Below are positions 34,802 to 42,799 of a DNA stretch of 51,981 bases, in pieces (within the stretch, counting starts at the first letter, position 1; the number at the start of each line of letters is the position of its first letter). Position numbers and translations under genes: made by a program. Under the pieces are notes generated by a model, which did no database searches, had not been told where the DNA came from, and saw nothing but the letters and a program-made list of their open reading frames with translations. The stretch comes from CAYSWH01 sp964434775 (GTDB lineage Bacteria > Patescibacteriota > JACMRA01): NCBI GenBank assembly GCA_964434775.1, contig CAYSWH010000008.1, positions 1 through 51,981 on the forward strand, read 5' to 3'.

Positions 34802-37800
34802 ATGTCTGCACAATCAATTTTTAGTCTTCGGAAGACGGATGGTTCGGAACAAATCAAATCGGAAGTAAGAACTGTCAATTTTATTAACCACAGGGTGGAA
34901 AGTGAGGAAATTAAGGGATATTTTGATTCCAGGATACGATTTTTGGGAGCGTGTTACGACTTTGCCAAGGAAAAAAAACTTCGGGAGGATTTTAATTTTG
35001 CTGATAATTCAGTTACAAGAGACAAGTTAAGGCAGTGGTTGTCTGAAAATCGGAGGGCTGTCATGGTTGAGGGTACGGAATTTGGAGTGATAACCACCAA
35101 AGTGCAAGAAAGTATTGCCAGCATAGAAAAAAATAAATACCTACAAAAACTACAAGAAGAACTAAAAGAGATTGTTTGGAAAAAGCAATACGGAGAAAAA
35201 GTAGACAAAAAAGAACTCAAGAAATTAACACTTTCTTTGGATGATCTGGAGAGTTTGGAGGAAGAAGAGATCAAGGAAATATTCAATTATACTCTGGTAG
35301 AAAAGGCTAAGATGTTTAGAGAATTGCTGATTTTATTCAAAAATGAGGATATTTTGGTAGAAAAGTGTGAGTCTGTAATCGGGGATTTGGATATTTTTTT
35401 AGAGCGGATGGTTGATTCGTGGCAAAAGGCTTTTCAAATTGTCAAAAACTCTTTAAAATCGGAAAATATTCCCAATAAAGACTTGGCAGAATTTTTTGTA
35501 CTCAAACTCTTCTTTGCCTTTGACGGTAGAGCCAGAGAAATCGAAGATGATCTTCTTCCGGTGATTAATTCAAGTTTAAACGAAATTAAGCAAGGGTTTG
35601 CCCAGCAACTTTTGGAAAAGGTTGGAGAAAGTCAAGAATCAGAGAAAGATATTCAGGAAGAAAGAGGGGAGAAAAAAAGAAAAAATTTGCAGCTACAAAA
35701 TATTTGGGATTTGGATTGGACGAGGGTGGAAAGTGTAAGTATATTTAACAAGTCTTACCAAAAAATATTATACGGTGTAGACTCACAACAATTTCCAGGG
35801 GATAAAAAGGAAACTATTGAAAAAGAAAAAAGTGAATTTGCTCTCAATCACCCCAAATCAGCCCCCAATTTCCCCAGTCTCAGAGAAAAAACTGTCGATT
35901 GGGACAGTGACAAGAAAGTTTCTGTTTTACTGGAGGAAAAAAAAGATAATTTTGATGAGCTAAAGTTTTTGGACTATTTGCTCTTTCGAGCCAAAAAAAT
36001 TATTGAGGGAAGTGATGTTTATAAAATTTGGAGATTTATCGGCAATCATAAAGATTATGTATGGACAATCTGGCTGAAAGCCATTTTGGGTCAGCAGGAA
36101 ATAGATTTTTCATCCGGATCAAACCTTTTGAATAAAAACCATGAATATCATCAAGTAGAGGAAAACTATCCCGGGAAAGATAATTGGAGGATAATCAAAT
36201 TTAAGAAAAACAGCGGAGACTCCCAAAAAACCGAATTTGGCTCCTATTACTACAAAGAAAAACTTTCAAAAGATTCCGAGGAGAAGCCAATAATCAGAAT
36301 AATGGAATTTGTCTGGTCGGATGGAAAGCAAAACCACAGACTACCCAAGATTACCTTTAATCTTAACAAGAAAGACGGAAGACAGGTGGCTAATTTTGGT
36401 CAATGGATGGAGAGACATTACTTGGACTTAGCCAAGTTTAACATTGAATTGGCTATTTTACGGGATTTACAAGAGGCAAAGCTTTTGGACTTGGATTTTA
36501 TACAAAAATGGTTGGAGCTTTTGACTACTGAAGAGGGATTAAAACAAAAACTGAGTGTGCGAACCGAAAAGAGGTTGTCGGAGCTAAAAAAACAAAGTCT
36601 AAAACCCATACTTAAGAAAGATGAAGTTTTGAAGGTATTGACGATCAAACTAGAGAAACTTGAAAAGCACCTTCTCTTGGATAGAGATCATCAAGAGTTC
36701 AAAATATTTGATAAATCCAGCTACAGCAAATACAAAAAATTGGCTCAAATTATCTTTGAATCAGTCTTGGGTGAAGACAAAATTAGAATTGCCAAGGAAA
36801 AAGCAGACTTAGCTAAGCTTGGGCTGGAAACAAAACAGGTTTTGCCGATTAAGATAGGGAGGATGACCAAACGAACAAACGGTAGTTCAACTTTGATTTT
36901 TGATTTAGACAGTGAGCAGAATTTGGCAAAAGAATCCTATCCTTCCGTAGTTTTTCCCCTTATCAAGCTTCACCCCAATTTGCAGGAATATTCCAATTTG
37001 GTAATTAAAGACTCTTTGGAAAAAGCCGTGGAAGAGTTTAATAAACCAAAGAACAAGGATAAATACCAAAAGATAGCGGTTGGGTTTTTGAATGGAGATA
37101 AAGACAATAATCTTAGGGAAGTACAAAGTAATTTTTTTGAGAATGACAAATCTTTTGAAAGTTTGAGTGAAGATTCTAAATCAATAAAACTTATTTATGA
37201 AGACGAGCAGAGAAAGGTTATGATCAGGGATGACTATGTGAAGCCGGAAGATGTGCTCGGCGGTAACAATCCCGGATATCCTCGTCTATATTATTTTCTG
37301 ATTCCCAAGAATTGTAATAACTTGATTATTCCCGTGAAAACTAATTGGTACTACTTAACCAAATACACTCCTTACCATCATCTGAGAAAATATTTATATT
37401 TGGATAAAGAGCTTTGCGAGCATTCCAAATCGGAAAACGAAGAAAAGTGGAGAGAAAAAGCCGAGGAAATATTGCATTTGCGTTGTCATTTGCGGAGGTA
37501 TTATCGAATAAGTAGTCTAGAGCTTGATTTGATTAGAGACTATAATTTAAAAATCGATCGTCAGACTAAGACGGCATCAATTGAGCCTTTTTTGCAGGCA
37601 AAGGTTCATTTTCAATTTAGTAATCCAAGGAAAATAGCGGATGTTTCTAACCTATTAAGCAGTAAACCTAAATACGTACTTTCGGTCGATTTGGGGGAAA
37701 AAATTCTTGCGGCGGTGACTCTTTCCAAAGTTGATTGGGATAAATGGGAACATAGTGATTTTAAATTATTTCCGGAAAGAAAGGATTTTGCTTTAACACC

Positions 37801-38914
37801 TGTTTTGCAAAGTTTTTTGCCTCTAAAAAAAGAGGATTTGGATTTGGCCTTATCCATGTATCAACCAACGATACCTGAGACACTTATCCAAAAGAGCAGT
37901 TTCCAAAAAACCTATTCCCAAAAAAATCAGAATCAATTATGGCTTATTGATCCACGTTTGGACAGATTTTCTGATCGCTACAAATTGCTCATCAAGCGTT
38001 ACAAGTCACAACAAAAGCAATTTGGCGTAGTCCAAAAGAGGTTGGCTAACTCCAAGCAGAACCTAACTGACAAGCTGGCCGAACAAATCGCTATACAAAT
38101 AGTTAAGCTGGCCAAGGAATATGGAGCGATAGTTGTTTTTGAGGATTTAGCTACGGGTTTTGGTAGGGAGGTAGAAACGGTTAGGCTTTACACTACAATT
38201 CGTCGATTGACAGCCCAAAAATTAGGTGAAGTTGGTTTACTAAACACTTCTTTTGTACAAGGTGAGGCCGATTTGGATAATTACAAGAGATATGAATATA
38301 ACCAAGGCCTTTATAGCCTTGTAAATCCGGCCAATACTTCCAAAACTTGCTCCGTTTGCGGTTATCTCCCGGTGGCTTACAAAGAAGCTTCAACAAAGAG
38401 AGAAGCGGTAGAAGGTGTCAAAATGAACTTTGAGAATTGGCAGGAAAAAGGCCAAGTCTACTTTACCTGGAAAGATGCCGTCTTTTTTACGATCAAGGCT
38501 CCAACCAAGGAAGCTCAGACTTGGGAGTTTATTAACCATCAAGGAAAAAATATTAAAGATGACTTAGGCAAGATTGTCGTCTTTTCCAAAAAAAATACCA
38601 GTAACATTTCCAGTCCGCTTTTAGACCAAATTAAGGATTGGTTGTTTACAAGCGAACGGGGAGACAGGAGAGGTTTGAACGAAAAATTTTTACAATTCGC
38701 TCTCAAGAGCTTTCTTAATTCCAGAGAAACCCAAGATAAATTCTGTTGTAAATTTTGCGGACAGGAGGAAAATGCCGATTACCAAGCCGGCTACTCAGTC
38801 GGTTACAACTTTTTGGTTGGTAATAGAGTTGTCCAAGAGAGAAGGGAAAGTGGAGCCAAAGATGCGGGTTTAAAAAAGGGTATAAGTAAAGAGATTAGAA
38901 ATAAGATGGTGTAG
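34802..38914 (+). CDS. cas12: Type V CRISPR effector nuclease (Cas12-like), subtype unclear
   Basis: 1370-residue RNA-guided nuclease candidate. A helical, Lys/Glu-rich N-terminal two-thirds without recognisable motifs (REC-like) leads to a split RuvC domain: YVLSVDLGEKILAAVTL (Asp963), IVVFEDLATGFGR (Glu1114) and EENADYQAGYSVGYN (Asp1326). A zinc ribbon lies between RuvC II and III, formed by CSVC (1183, 1186) and CKFC (1316, 1319), with about 130 residues inserted between its halves. Cas12a has no such ribbon; Cas12c, d and e do. There is no HNH domain. Adjacent cas1 and cas2 support a CRISPR role rather than a TnpB transposon protein. Confidence 0.88.
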   Translation: MSAQSIFSLRKTDGSEQIKSEVRTVNFINHRVESEEIKGYFDSRIRFLGACYDFAKEKKLREDFNFADNSVTRDKLRQWLSENRRAVMVEGTEFGVITTKVQESIASIEKNKYLQKLQEELKEIVWKKQYGEKVDKKELKKLTLSLDDLESLEEEEIKEIFNYTLVEKAKMFRELLILFKNEDILVEKCESVIGDLDIFLERMVDSWQKAFQIVKNSLKSENIPNKDLAEFFVLKLFFAFDGRAREIEDDLLPVINSSLNEIKQGFAQQLLEKVGESQESEKDIQEERGEKKRKNLQLQNIWDLDWTRVESVSIFNKSYQKILYGVDSQQFPGDKKETIEKEKSEFALNHPKSAPNFPSLREKTVDWDSDKKVSVLLEEKKDNFDELKFLDYLLFRAKKIIEGSDVYKIWRFIGNHKDYVWTIWLKAILGQQEIDFSSGSNLLNKNHEYHQVEENYPGKDNWRIIKFKKNSGDSQKTEFGSYYYKEKLSKDSEEKPIIRIMEFVWSDGKQNHRLPKITFNLNKKDGRQVANFGQWMERHYLDLAKFNIELAILRDLQEAKLLDLDFIQKWLELLTTEEGLKQKLSVRTEKRLSELKKQSLKPILKKDEVLKVLTIKLEKLEKHLLLDRDHQEFKIFDKSSYSKYKKLAQIIFESVLGEDKIRIAKEKADLAKLGLETKQVLPIKIGRMTKRTNGSSTLIFDLDSEQNLAKESYPSVVFPLIKLHPNLQEYSNLVIKDSLEKAVEEFNKPKNKDKYQKIAVGFLNGDKDNNLREVQSNFFENDKSFESLSEDSKSIKLIYEDEQRKVMIRDDYVKPEDVLGGNNPGYPRLYYFLIPKNCNNLIIPVKTNWYYLTKYTPYHHLRKYLYLDKELCEHSKSENEEKWREKAEEILHLRCHLRRYYRISSLELDLIRDYNLKIDRQTKTASIEPFLQAKVHFQFSNPRKIADVSNLLSSKPKYVLSVDLGEKILAAVTLSKVDWDKWEHSDFKLFPERKDFALTPVLQSFLPLKKEDLDLALSMYQPTIPETLIQKSSFQKTYSQKNQNQLWLIDPRLDRFSDRYKLLIKRYKSQQKQFGVVQKRLANSKQNLTDKLAEQIAIQIVKLAKEYGAIVVFEDLATGFGREVETVRLYTTIRRLTAQKLGEVGLLNTSFVQGEADLDNYKRYEYNQGLYSLVNPANTSKTCSVCGYLPVAYKEASTKREAVEGVKMNFENWQEKGQVYFTWKDAVFFTIKAPTKEAQTWEFINHQGKNIKDDLGKIVVFSKKNTSNISSPLLDQIKDWLFTSERGDRRGLNEKFLQFALKSFLNSRETQDKFCCKFCGQEENADYQAGYSVGYNFLVGNRVVQERRESGAKDAGLKKGISKEIRNKMV

Positions 38915-38964
38915 GCAAAGAAATCAATATGGCTTGACAATTTTTAAAATTTTTCTTTGCTTTA

Positions 38965-39002
38965 AGCTTAGTAAGTTTTTTCTTTGAAACTTTTACTAAA
39001 CT
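38965..39002 (+). other. Hairpin in the effector-toxin gap
   Basis: AGCTTAGTA-AGTTT pairs with AAACT-TT-TACTAAACT with one mismatch and a small bulge. No U-tract follows, so it is not a simple terminator. A TTGACA stands 25 bp upstream (38934-38939) without a good -10. It could be an RNA-processing site or part of a guide-related RNA. Confidence 0.3.
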
Positions 39003-39057
39003 CTTATCCTGTCCAGATTTGGAAGGAAACAAAAAAGTATTGATTTAGCTTTGCACC

Positions 39058-39456
39058 ATGACACATACAAAAAATTTTACGGATTGGTTTAGCATTAAGC
39101 CAAAACTTGACTCATTGTCTCACCGACCTCCGTTTTTGAATGAAGGGCAGATTTGGTGGTGTAGTCTTGGAGAGAACGTCGGTACAGAGGTGAGCGGGAA
39201 AGGTCGCAAATTTACTCGACCGGCAATTATCTTAAGAAAGCTCTCAAGACATACCTATCTGGTTATACCTACCTCATCCAAAATAAACCAAGGAAGTTGG
39301 TATGTTGAATTTCTACACAAAAACAAAAAAATGGTAGCTTGCTTGCACCAGTCTAGAGTCATTGATTATCGTAGAGTCGACAATAGAATAGGGGATTTAG
39401 ATAAATATGATTTCCAAAAAGTAGTGAATGGGTTCAGAAATCTCTTCTGTCCATAA
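39058..39456 (+). CDS. Solitary PemK/MazF-type toxin (endoribonuclease fold)
   Basis: 132 residues with the PemK/MazF pattern: GQIWWCSLGENVG, then RPAIILRK, LVIPTSS and a closing HQSRVID..R. The family cleaves mRNA or acts as gyrase poison. No antitoxin gene adjoins it, and it stands between the effector and cas1 on the same strand. TTGGAA (39019-39024), 17 bp, GATTTA (39042-39047) could drive it separately, with about a 3-nt leader. Its stop codon touches the terminator of a tiny antisense RNA gene. Such single-gene members occur widely, so it need not be toxic in this host. Confidence 0.82.
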   Translation: MTHTKNFTDWFSIKPKLDSLSHRPPFLNEGQIWWCSLGENVGTEVSGKGRKFTRPAIILRKLSRHTYLVIPTSSKINQGSWYVEFLHKNKKMVACLHQSRVIDYRRVDNRIGDLDKYDFQKVVNGFRNLFCP

Positions 39457-39483
39457 AAAAATGTCCCCTGTTTCCAGGGGGAC
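39455..39483 (-). terminator. Intrinsic terminator of the tiny minus-strand RNA
   Basis: On the minus strand, GTCCCCCTG, loop GAAA, CAGGGGAC, then A and seven T. It is a GC-rich 8-bp stem with a one-base bulge. In the plus direction the stem is preceded, not followed, by the A/T run, so it does not terminate the toxin transcript. Confidence 0.75.
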
Positions 39484-39501
39484 GCGGGATAACCCGAATA
39501 G
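39455..39501 (-). ncRNA. Candidate 47-nt RNA in the cas locus (scoutRNA/tracrRNA-like or RNA antitoxin)
   Basis: A consensus minus-strand promoter (39508-39536) is followed after about 46 nt by a strong terminator. The RNA would hold two hairpins: CGGG/CCCG with a 4-nt loop (39485-39496) and the terminator stem (39463-39483). It starts in the toxin-cas1 gap and ends at the toxin stop codon, overlapping the toxin message by 2-3 nt only. In subtypes V-C and V-D a short scoutRNA encoded in the locus is needed for guide processing. In CreTA modules, CRISPR-like RNAs control a toxin. Either role fits the position. Confidence 0.55.
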
Positions 39502-39507
39502 AATTTA

Positions 39508-39536
39508 ATTATCAATCAAATTTACACAATTGTCAA
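39508..39536 (-). promoter_or_regulatory. Promoter of the tiny minus-strand RNA
   Basis: Minus strand: TTGACA (plus 39531-39536), exactly 17 bp, GATAAT (plus 39508-39513). It is one of the best promoter matches in the window, with no protein-coding frame behind it. Confidence 0.7.
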
Positions 39537-39547
39537 TAAAATAATCA

Positions 39548-39787
39548 ATGGTTTCTAAAAAAAGAAAAAAACAAAATTCTGTCTACAATCAACAGAACAT
39601 TATCCCTATCAGTTATACTAAATCTGTTAAAAGTATTTTTTGTACTGGTGATAAATATTCTTATTATGAAGAAGACCTCTCGTTTAAAAGTAACGCAACA
39701 AGAAACAAAAATACGCTCAACAAAATTTTATCATTTCTTCCCTCTGCTATTTGTTGTGTAATTAATTATCTAAAAAGTCACTTTTGA
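39548..39787 (+). CDS. Possible small 79-residue protein before cas1
   Basis: Frame MVSKKRKKQNSVYNQQNIIP ... with a basic start, one Cys pair (SAICCVINYL) and a hydrophobic end. It begins 11 bp from the -35 of the divergent small RNA. No homology recognised, poor codon bias, and AT-rich sequence can give such frames by chance. If real, it belongs to the cas locus. Confidence 0.3.
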   Translation: MVSKKRKKQNSVYNQQNIIPISYTKSVKSIFCTGDKYSYYEEDLSFKSNATRNKNTLNKILSFLPSAICCVINYLKSHF

Positions 39788-39826
39788 TCAAAAATAAATT
39801 CTTTTTGAGACAGATTTTTGATATTC

Positions 39827-39835
39827 TGTTATACT
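39827..39835 (+). promoter_or_regulatory. cas1 extended -10 promoter, decides the start codon
   Basis: TGTTATACT: TGN followed by TATACT (39830-39835), with a loose TTGAGA -35 (39805-39810). The predicted transcription start falls on 39841-39842, exactly at a GTG codon in the cas1 frame. Confidence 0.6.
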
Positions 39836-39841
39836 CGCCTT

Positions 39842-40897
39842 GTGCAGATAACAAAAACCAAAACAGATGTCATAATTGATGAAAGTATTTATGAGGTACG
39901 GGTACACGCCGGTTTTTTACGCCTGTATGCTGAGAAGAATGAAATATTGGGAGATATTCCGATTTATCAGATAAGGTCTGTTTTGATAGAAGGGGGAAAG
40001 ATAAATATTCCGGCAGGCTTGATTAAGTTGTGTTGCCAGGAGAAAATACCGATCCACGTTTTGACCAATCGTCACAAACACTATGGCAGTTTGCATTTTA
40101 CTACCGACAGCAATGTCCTCAACAGACAGGTACAGTTTTTAGTTTTGACTGATGAAATTTGGAGATTATACTTAGCAAAACAAATATTATACCAAAAAAT
40201 CTCTATTCAAAAGAAGCTTTTACAGCATTGGGGTAGGGGTAGTTCGCTTCTGGAAAAGAGCCTCAAAAAAATCAATTCCAAAACCAAGTTCCAAGGTTTG
40301 ATGGGTACGGAGGGTCAAGCAGCCACAATTTATTGGGAGTTTTTTGGTAAGGAAGTGCCAGGTGTTTACGATTGGCCGGGAAGGCTAAAGTATCCAACCA
40401 AAGATCCGGTTAACTCTATGCTTAGCCTTGCCTACGGTTTACTGGCCACTCAATGTCAGACCAGTCTAACTCTTCAAGGGCTTGATCCTTACTTTGGGAT
40501 TTTGCACAAGACAAACCAGGACAGGCCGGCCTTAACATATGATGTGATGGAAGTGTACCGTTCTTTGGTTGTTGATTTGTGGGTTCTGGGCTTACTTTCC
40601 AAAGAAGTATTTAAACCGGAAGATTTTACTTTTACCAAAGAAGGGGTGTGTACTCTTTTACCTCACCCCAAAAACGAATTCTTCCGTCTCTGGTTCAAGA
40701 GGCTCAAGTATTACAATTTTTCTACCAATTACGGTCAGATTTCTCTTCATCAGTTTTTGGACTCCAACACAAGTTTGCTTCTGTCTTGGTTTGAAAAAAT
40801 CACCACTCACAAAGAAAGAAACACGGGTAGGTTTGATAGGTTGCCTGAGAGACTCATAGTTTTCAAAAATATTGAGGAGTTTAGTTTTATCGAATAA
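39842..40897 (+). CDS. cas1: CRISPR integrase Cas1
   Basis: Metal-dependent integrase that inserts new spacers. From GTG 39842 the protein has 351 residues: an N-terminal beta domain (IYEVRVHAGFLRL, IPIYQIRSVLI) and the helical catalytic domain with Glu157 (MGTEGQAA), His222 (ILHKTNQDRPALTYD) and acidic Asp234/Glu237. The open frame reaches back to a TTG at 39818, but an extended -10 lies between the two, so I choose GTG. Cas2 follows by 12 bp. There is no cas4. Confidence 0.95.
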   Translation: MQITKTKTDVIIDESIYEVRVHAGFLRLYAEKNEILGDIPIYQIRSVLIEGGKINIPAGLIKLCCQEKIPIHVLTNRHKHYGSLHFTTDSNVLNRQVQFLVLTDEIWRLYLAKQILYQKISIQKKLLQHWGRGSSLLEKSLKKINSKTKFQGLMGTEGQAATIYWEFFGKEVPGVYDWPGRLKYPTKDPVNSMLSLAYGLLATQCQTSLTLQGLDPYFGILHKTNQDRPALTYDVMEVYRSLVVDLWVLGLLSKEVFKPEDFTFTKEGVCTLLPHPKNEFFRLWFKRLKYYNFSTNYGQISLHQFLDSNTSLLLSWFEKITTHKERNTGRFDRLPERLIVFKNIEEFSFIE

Positions 40898-40909
40898 AAT
40901 AATAGGAGT

Positions 40910-41272
40910 ATGCGAGCAATAATTTGTTATGATTTTTCTGATGACAAGGCTAGGTCCAGGTTTTCCAAAATCTTGAGTAAATACGGTTTTAGAATTCAAT
41001 ACAGTGTTTTCGAATTTAATTTGGATAGGGTGACGTGGAAAAAGTTGGTTCAAGAACTACAAAAAAAGAAGTTTTTGGAGGGTAACCATAATATAGTCAT
41101 AATTCCGATAACCAAGTCAGTCCACGAAAAGATAATCAAATTGGGTGATGTATTTTTGGCTTTTGATTACACTACTTTGCTTTATTCCTCATTAGGAATT
41201 CAAGGTTTGGACCAGAGAGGTAAAAAAGAGCAAGTCGATCTTGACAAGATAGTGGGAATCGATGTTAAGTAG
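40910..41272 (+). CDS. cas2: CRISPR adaptation protein Cas2
   Basis: 120 residues with the Cas2 ferredoxin-like fold: RAIICYDFSDDKARSRF (conserved Asp8), YGFRIQYSVFEFNLD and IVIIPI. It bridges two Cas1 dimers in spacer integration. It starts 12 bp after cas1, preceded by GGAG, one of few Shine-Dalgarno-like sites in the window, as expected for an internal operon gene. The C-terminal 35 residues (after HEKIIKLGDVF) exceed the minimal fold. Confidence 0.92.
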   Translation: MRAIICYDFSDDKARSRFSKILSKYGFRIQYSVFEFNLDRVTWKKLVQELQKKKFLEGNHNIVIIPITKSVHEKIIKLGDVFLAFDYTTLLYSSLGIQGLDQRGKKEQVDLDKIVGIDVK

Positions 41273-41641
41273 ATACAGCTAGTTTTGTAATTTTCTTTAC
41301 GCAGCTTTTAACTGTTCTACATTTAGACAGGAGAATCATTATCAATCTATAACAATCTAATAAGAACACTTCTTATTTTTTTACAGCATTTTTTTGGTTT
41401 GGAAAGTGGGTAGTTTTCTTTGGTTTGATGTGCTATTTTTCCAGCCAAATAGGTTGGATGATTCAAAAAAGGTGAGCTTCCTACTTATTCTGATTTGTAT
41501 AAAGATTTTGCTAAAACTAGACTTCCAAACTGGCTTAAAATATATTTTGCTGAAAGGGTATCTCAACTTGTTAGTGAAATATTAAGGACCGATCAACAGA
41601 GAAAAAAAGCTGCTTAGTTCTTCAGAAATCATTTTCTAAAC
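41273..41641. other. Gap after cas2 where a CRISPR array would be expected, none found
   Basis: 369 bp, AT-rich. I looked for two or more copies of a 20-37 bp repeat and saw none. TTGGTTTGG (41393-41401) and TTGGTTTGA (41419-41427) form only a short chance-like direct repeat. No credible gene is present. Confidence 0.6.
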
Positions 41642-42310
41642 CTAATCATTATTCTTAGAAAAACCGATGCATGTTTGATCGTGTTCATTCACATTAAAAC
41701 CCTCCGGATACCAGGGTAGGCGACCCTTATTATCAAATTCTTGATACCACTCAGAAGGTGTTTTTAAATCCAAGGAGTCAACCTCGACTTGATTTTGGGC
41801 AAGAAAGTCCATGACCTCTTGTTCATTCGAAAATTTCCTAAAGACTTCTCCCTCAAAAATAAAAACCTGATACCCTTTATTGCTACTTTCATCGTTTTCA
41901 AGAGATGTTTCCGGCTCTTTTACAATCATAATTCCCGGAGAAAGCAAGGTAAATTTATCAATATTATAAGGAGAAGGTTCTCCAAAAATCTTGGATTCTT
42001 CAATCGGCACGGTGTCCTCAAAAGTCCATTCATTTTTTACTACGCTAATCAAATGGTATGGGTAGACCAAAGGTATTCTTGAAAAGTCCCAGCCCGCATG
42101 CTTGATATAAAACCTCTCTCCTGTTCCTTGATTGTTTATGGATTCAGTAATCAAACAAACCGTATCTGCCAAATCAAACGCAATTCTTTTAACAACTTTG
42201 TAACCTGTATAAGCTATCAGACCTAGAAAGATTATTCCAAATATTCCGAGAACCGTAATCACAGGAATTAAGATAATCAGCTCCTTTTTAATAAACTGCT
42301 TGCTTAGCAT
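41642..42310 (-). CDS. Single-pass membrane protein, function unknown
   Basis: 222 residues. One strong membrane helix (about 10-32) follows a short basic start. The rest (about 190 residues) is probably outside, with aromatic patches and an acidic middle. No motif recognised. It lies 27 bp after the RNase HI gene on the same strand and is probably the last gene of that small operon. Confidence 0.72.
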   Translation of the reverse strand: MLSKQFIKKELIILIPVITVLGIFGIIFLGLIAYTGYKVVKRIAFDLADTVCLITESINNQGTGERFYIKHAGWDFSRIPLVYPYHLISVVKNEWTFEDTVPIEESKIFGEPSPYNIDKFTLLSPGIMIVKEPETSLENDESSNKGYQVFIFEGEVFRKFSNEQEVMDFLAQNQVEVDSLDLKTPSEWYQEFDNKGRLPWYPEGFNVNEHDQTCIGFSKNND

Positions 42311-42337
42311 GCCAAAAGTTACTTTTCAAGATATTTA

Positions 42338-42799
42338 TCAAGAATTGTCTCTTTCGTCAATGGCTTCGTTGGCTAGTTTATCAGCTACTTTGTTATATTT
42401 TCTGAGAACGTGGGTAAACTCAACCGAATTAAATTTTTTTATGATCTGGAGGCAGTGTCGGTGCCAAGTTTTGAGGCCCTCATCCTTTACTCTGTATTCT
42501 CCAAGTACCTGTTTGATAACTAGCTGACTATCTAAAAAGACTCTAAGGTCAATCTCTGCTCCAAAAGTTTGTCTGATTTTCTCCAATCCAAATGTGAGTC
42601 CTTGCCACTCGGCTTGGTTGTTGGTACTAGTTCCGATGAATTTACTTGCTTTGAGAACTTCGGTACCTTTTTTCGGAATAATCTCGTAATCTAGAGTTTC
42701 ATGTTCCGGCAATTGATAAACTACAAACCCAAAGGCTGCCAAACCGGGATTACCTCGGCTGGCTCCGTCACAAAAAAGGGCGTAACTATGAGTTTTCAT
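42338..42799 (-). CDS. RNase HI-like protein
   Basis: 153 residues of the RNase H fold, cutting RNA in RNA-DNA hybrids. Catalytic acids are visible: Asp11 in FCDGASRGNPG, Glu in NNQAEWQGL, Asp in VFLDSQLVI and the last Asp in NKVADKLANEAID. This is the short bacterial or archaeal type without a hybrid-binding N-terminal domain. Its ATG overlaps the stop of the upstream membrane peptide gene (TAATG), indicating translational coupling. Confidence 0.88.
   Translation of the reverse strand: MKTHSYALFCDGASRGNPGLAAFGFVVYQLPEHETLDYEIIPKKGTEVLKASKFIGTSTNNQAEWQGLTFGLEKIRQTFGAEIDLRVFLDSQLVIKQVLGEYRVKDEGLKTWHRHCLQIIKKFNSVEFTHVLRKYNKVADKLANEAIDERDNS

Noticed and set aside
41308..41331. Reverse-strand GTCTAAATGTAGAAC, resembling the start of type V-A repeats
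   Set aside because: Single copy, no hairpin and no spacing pattern.
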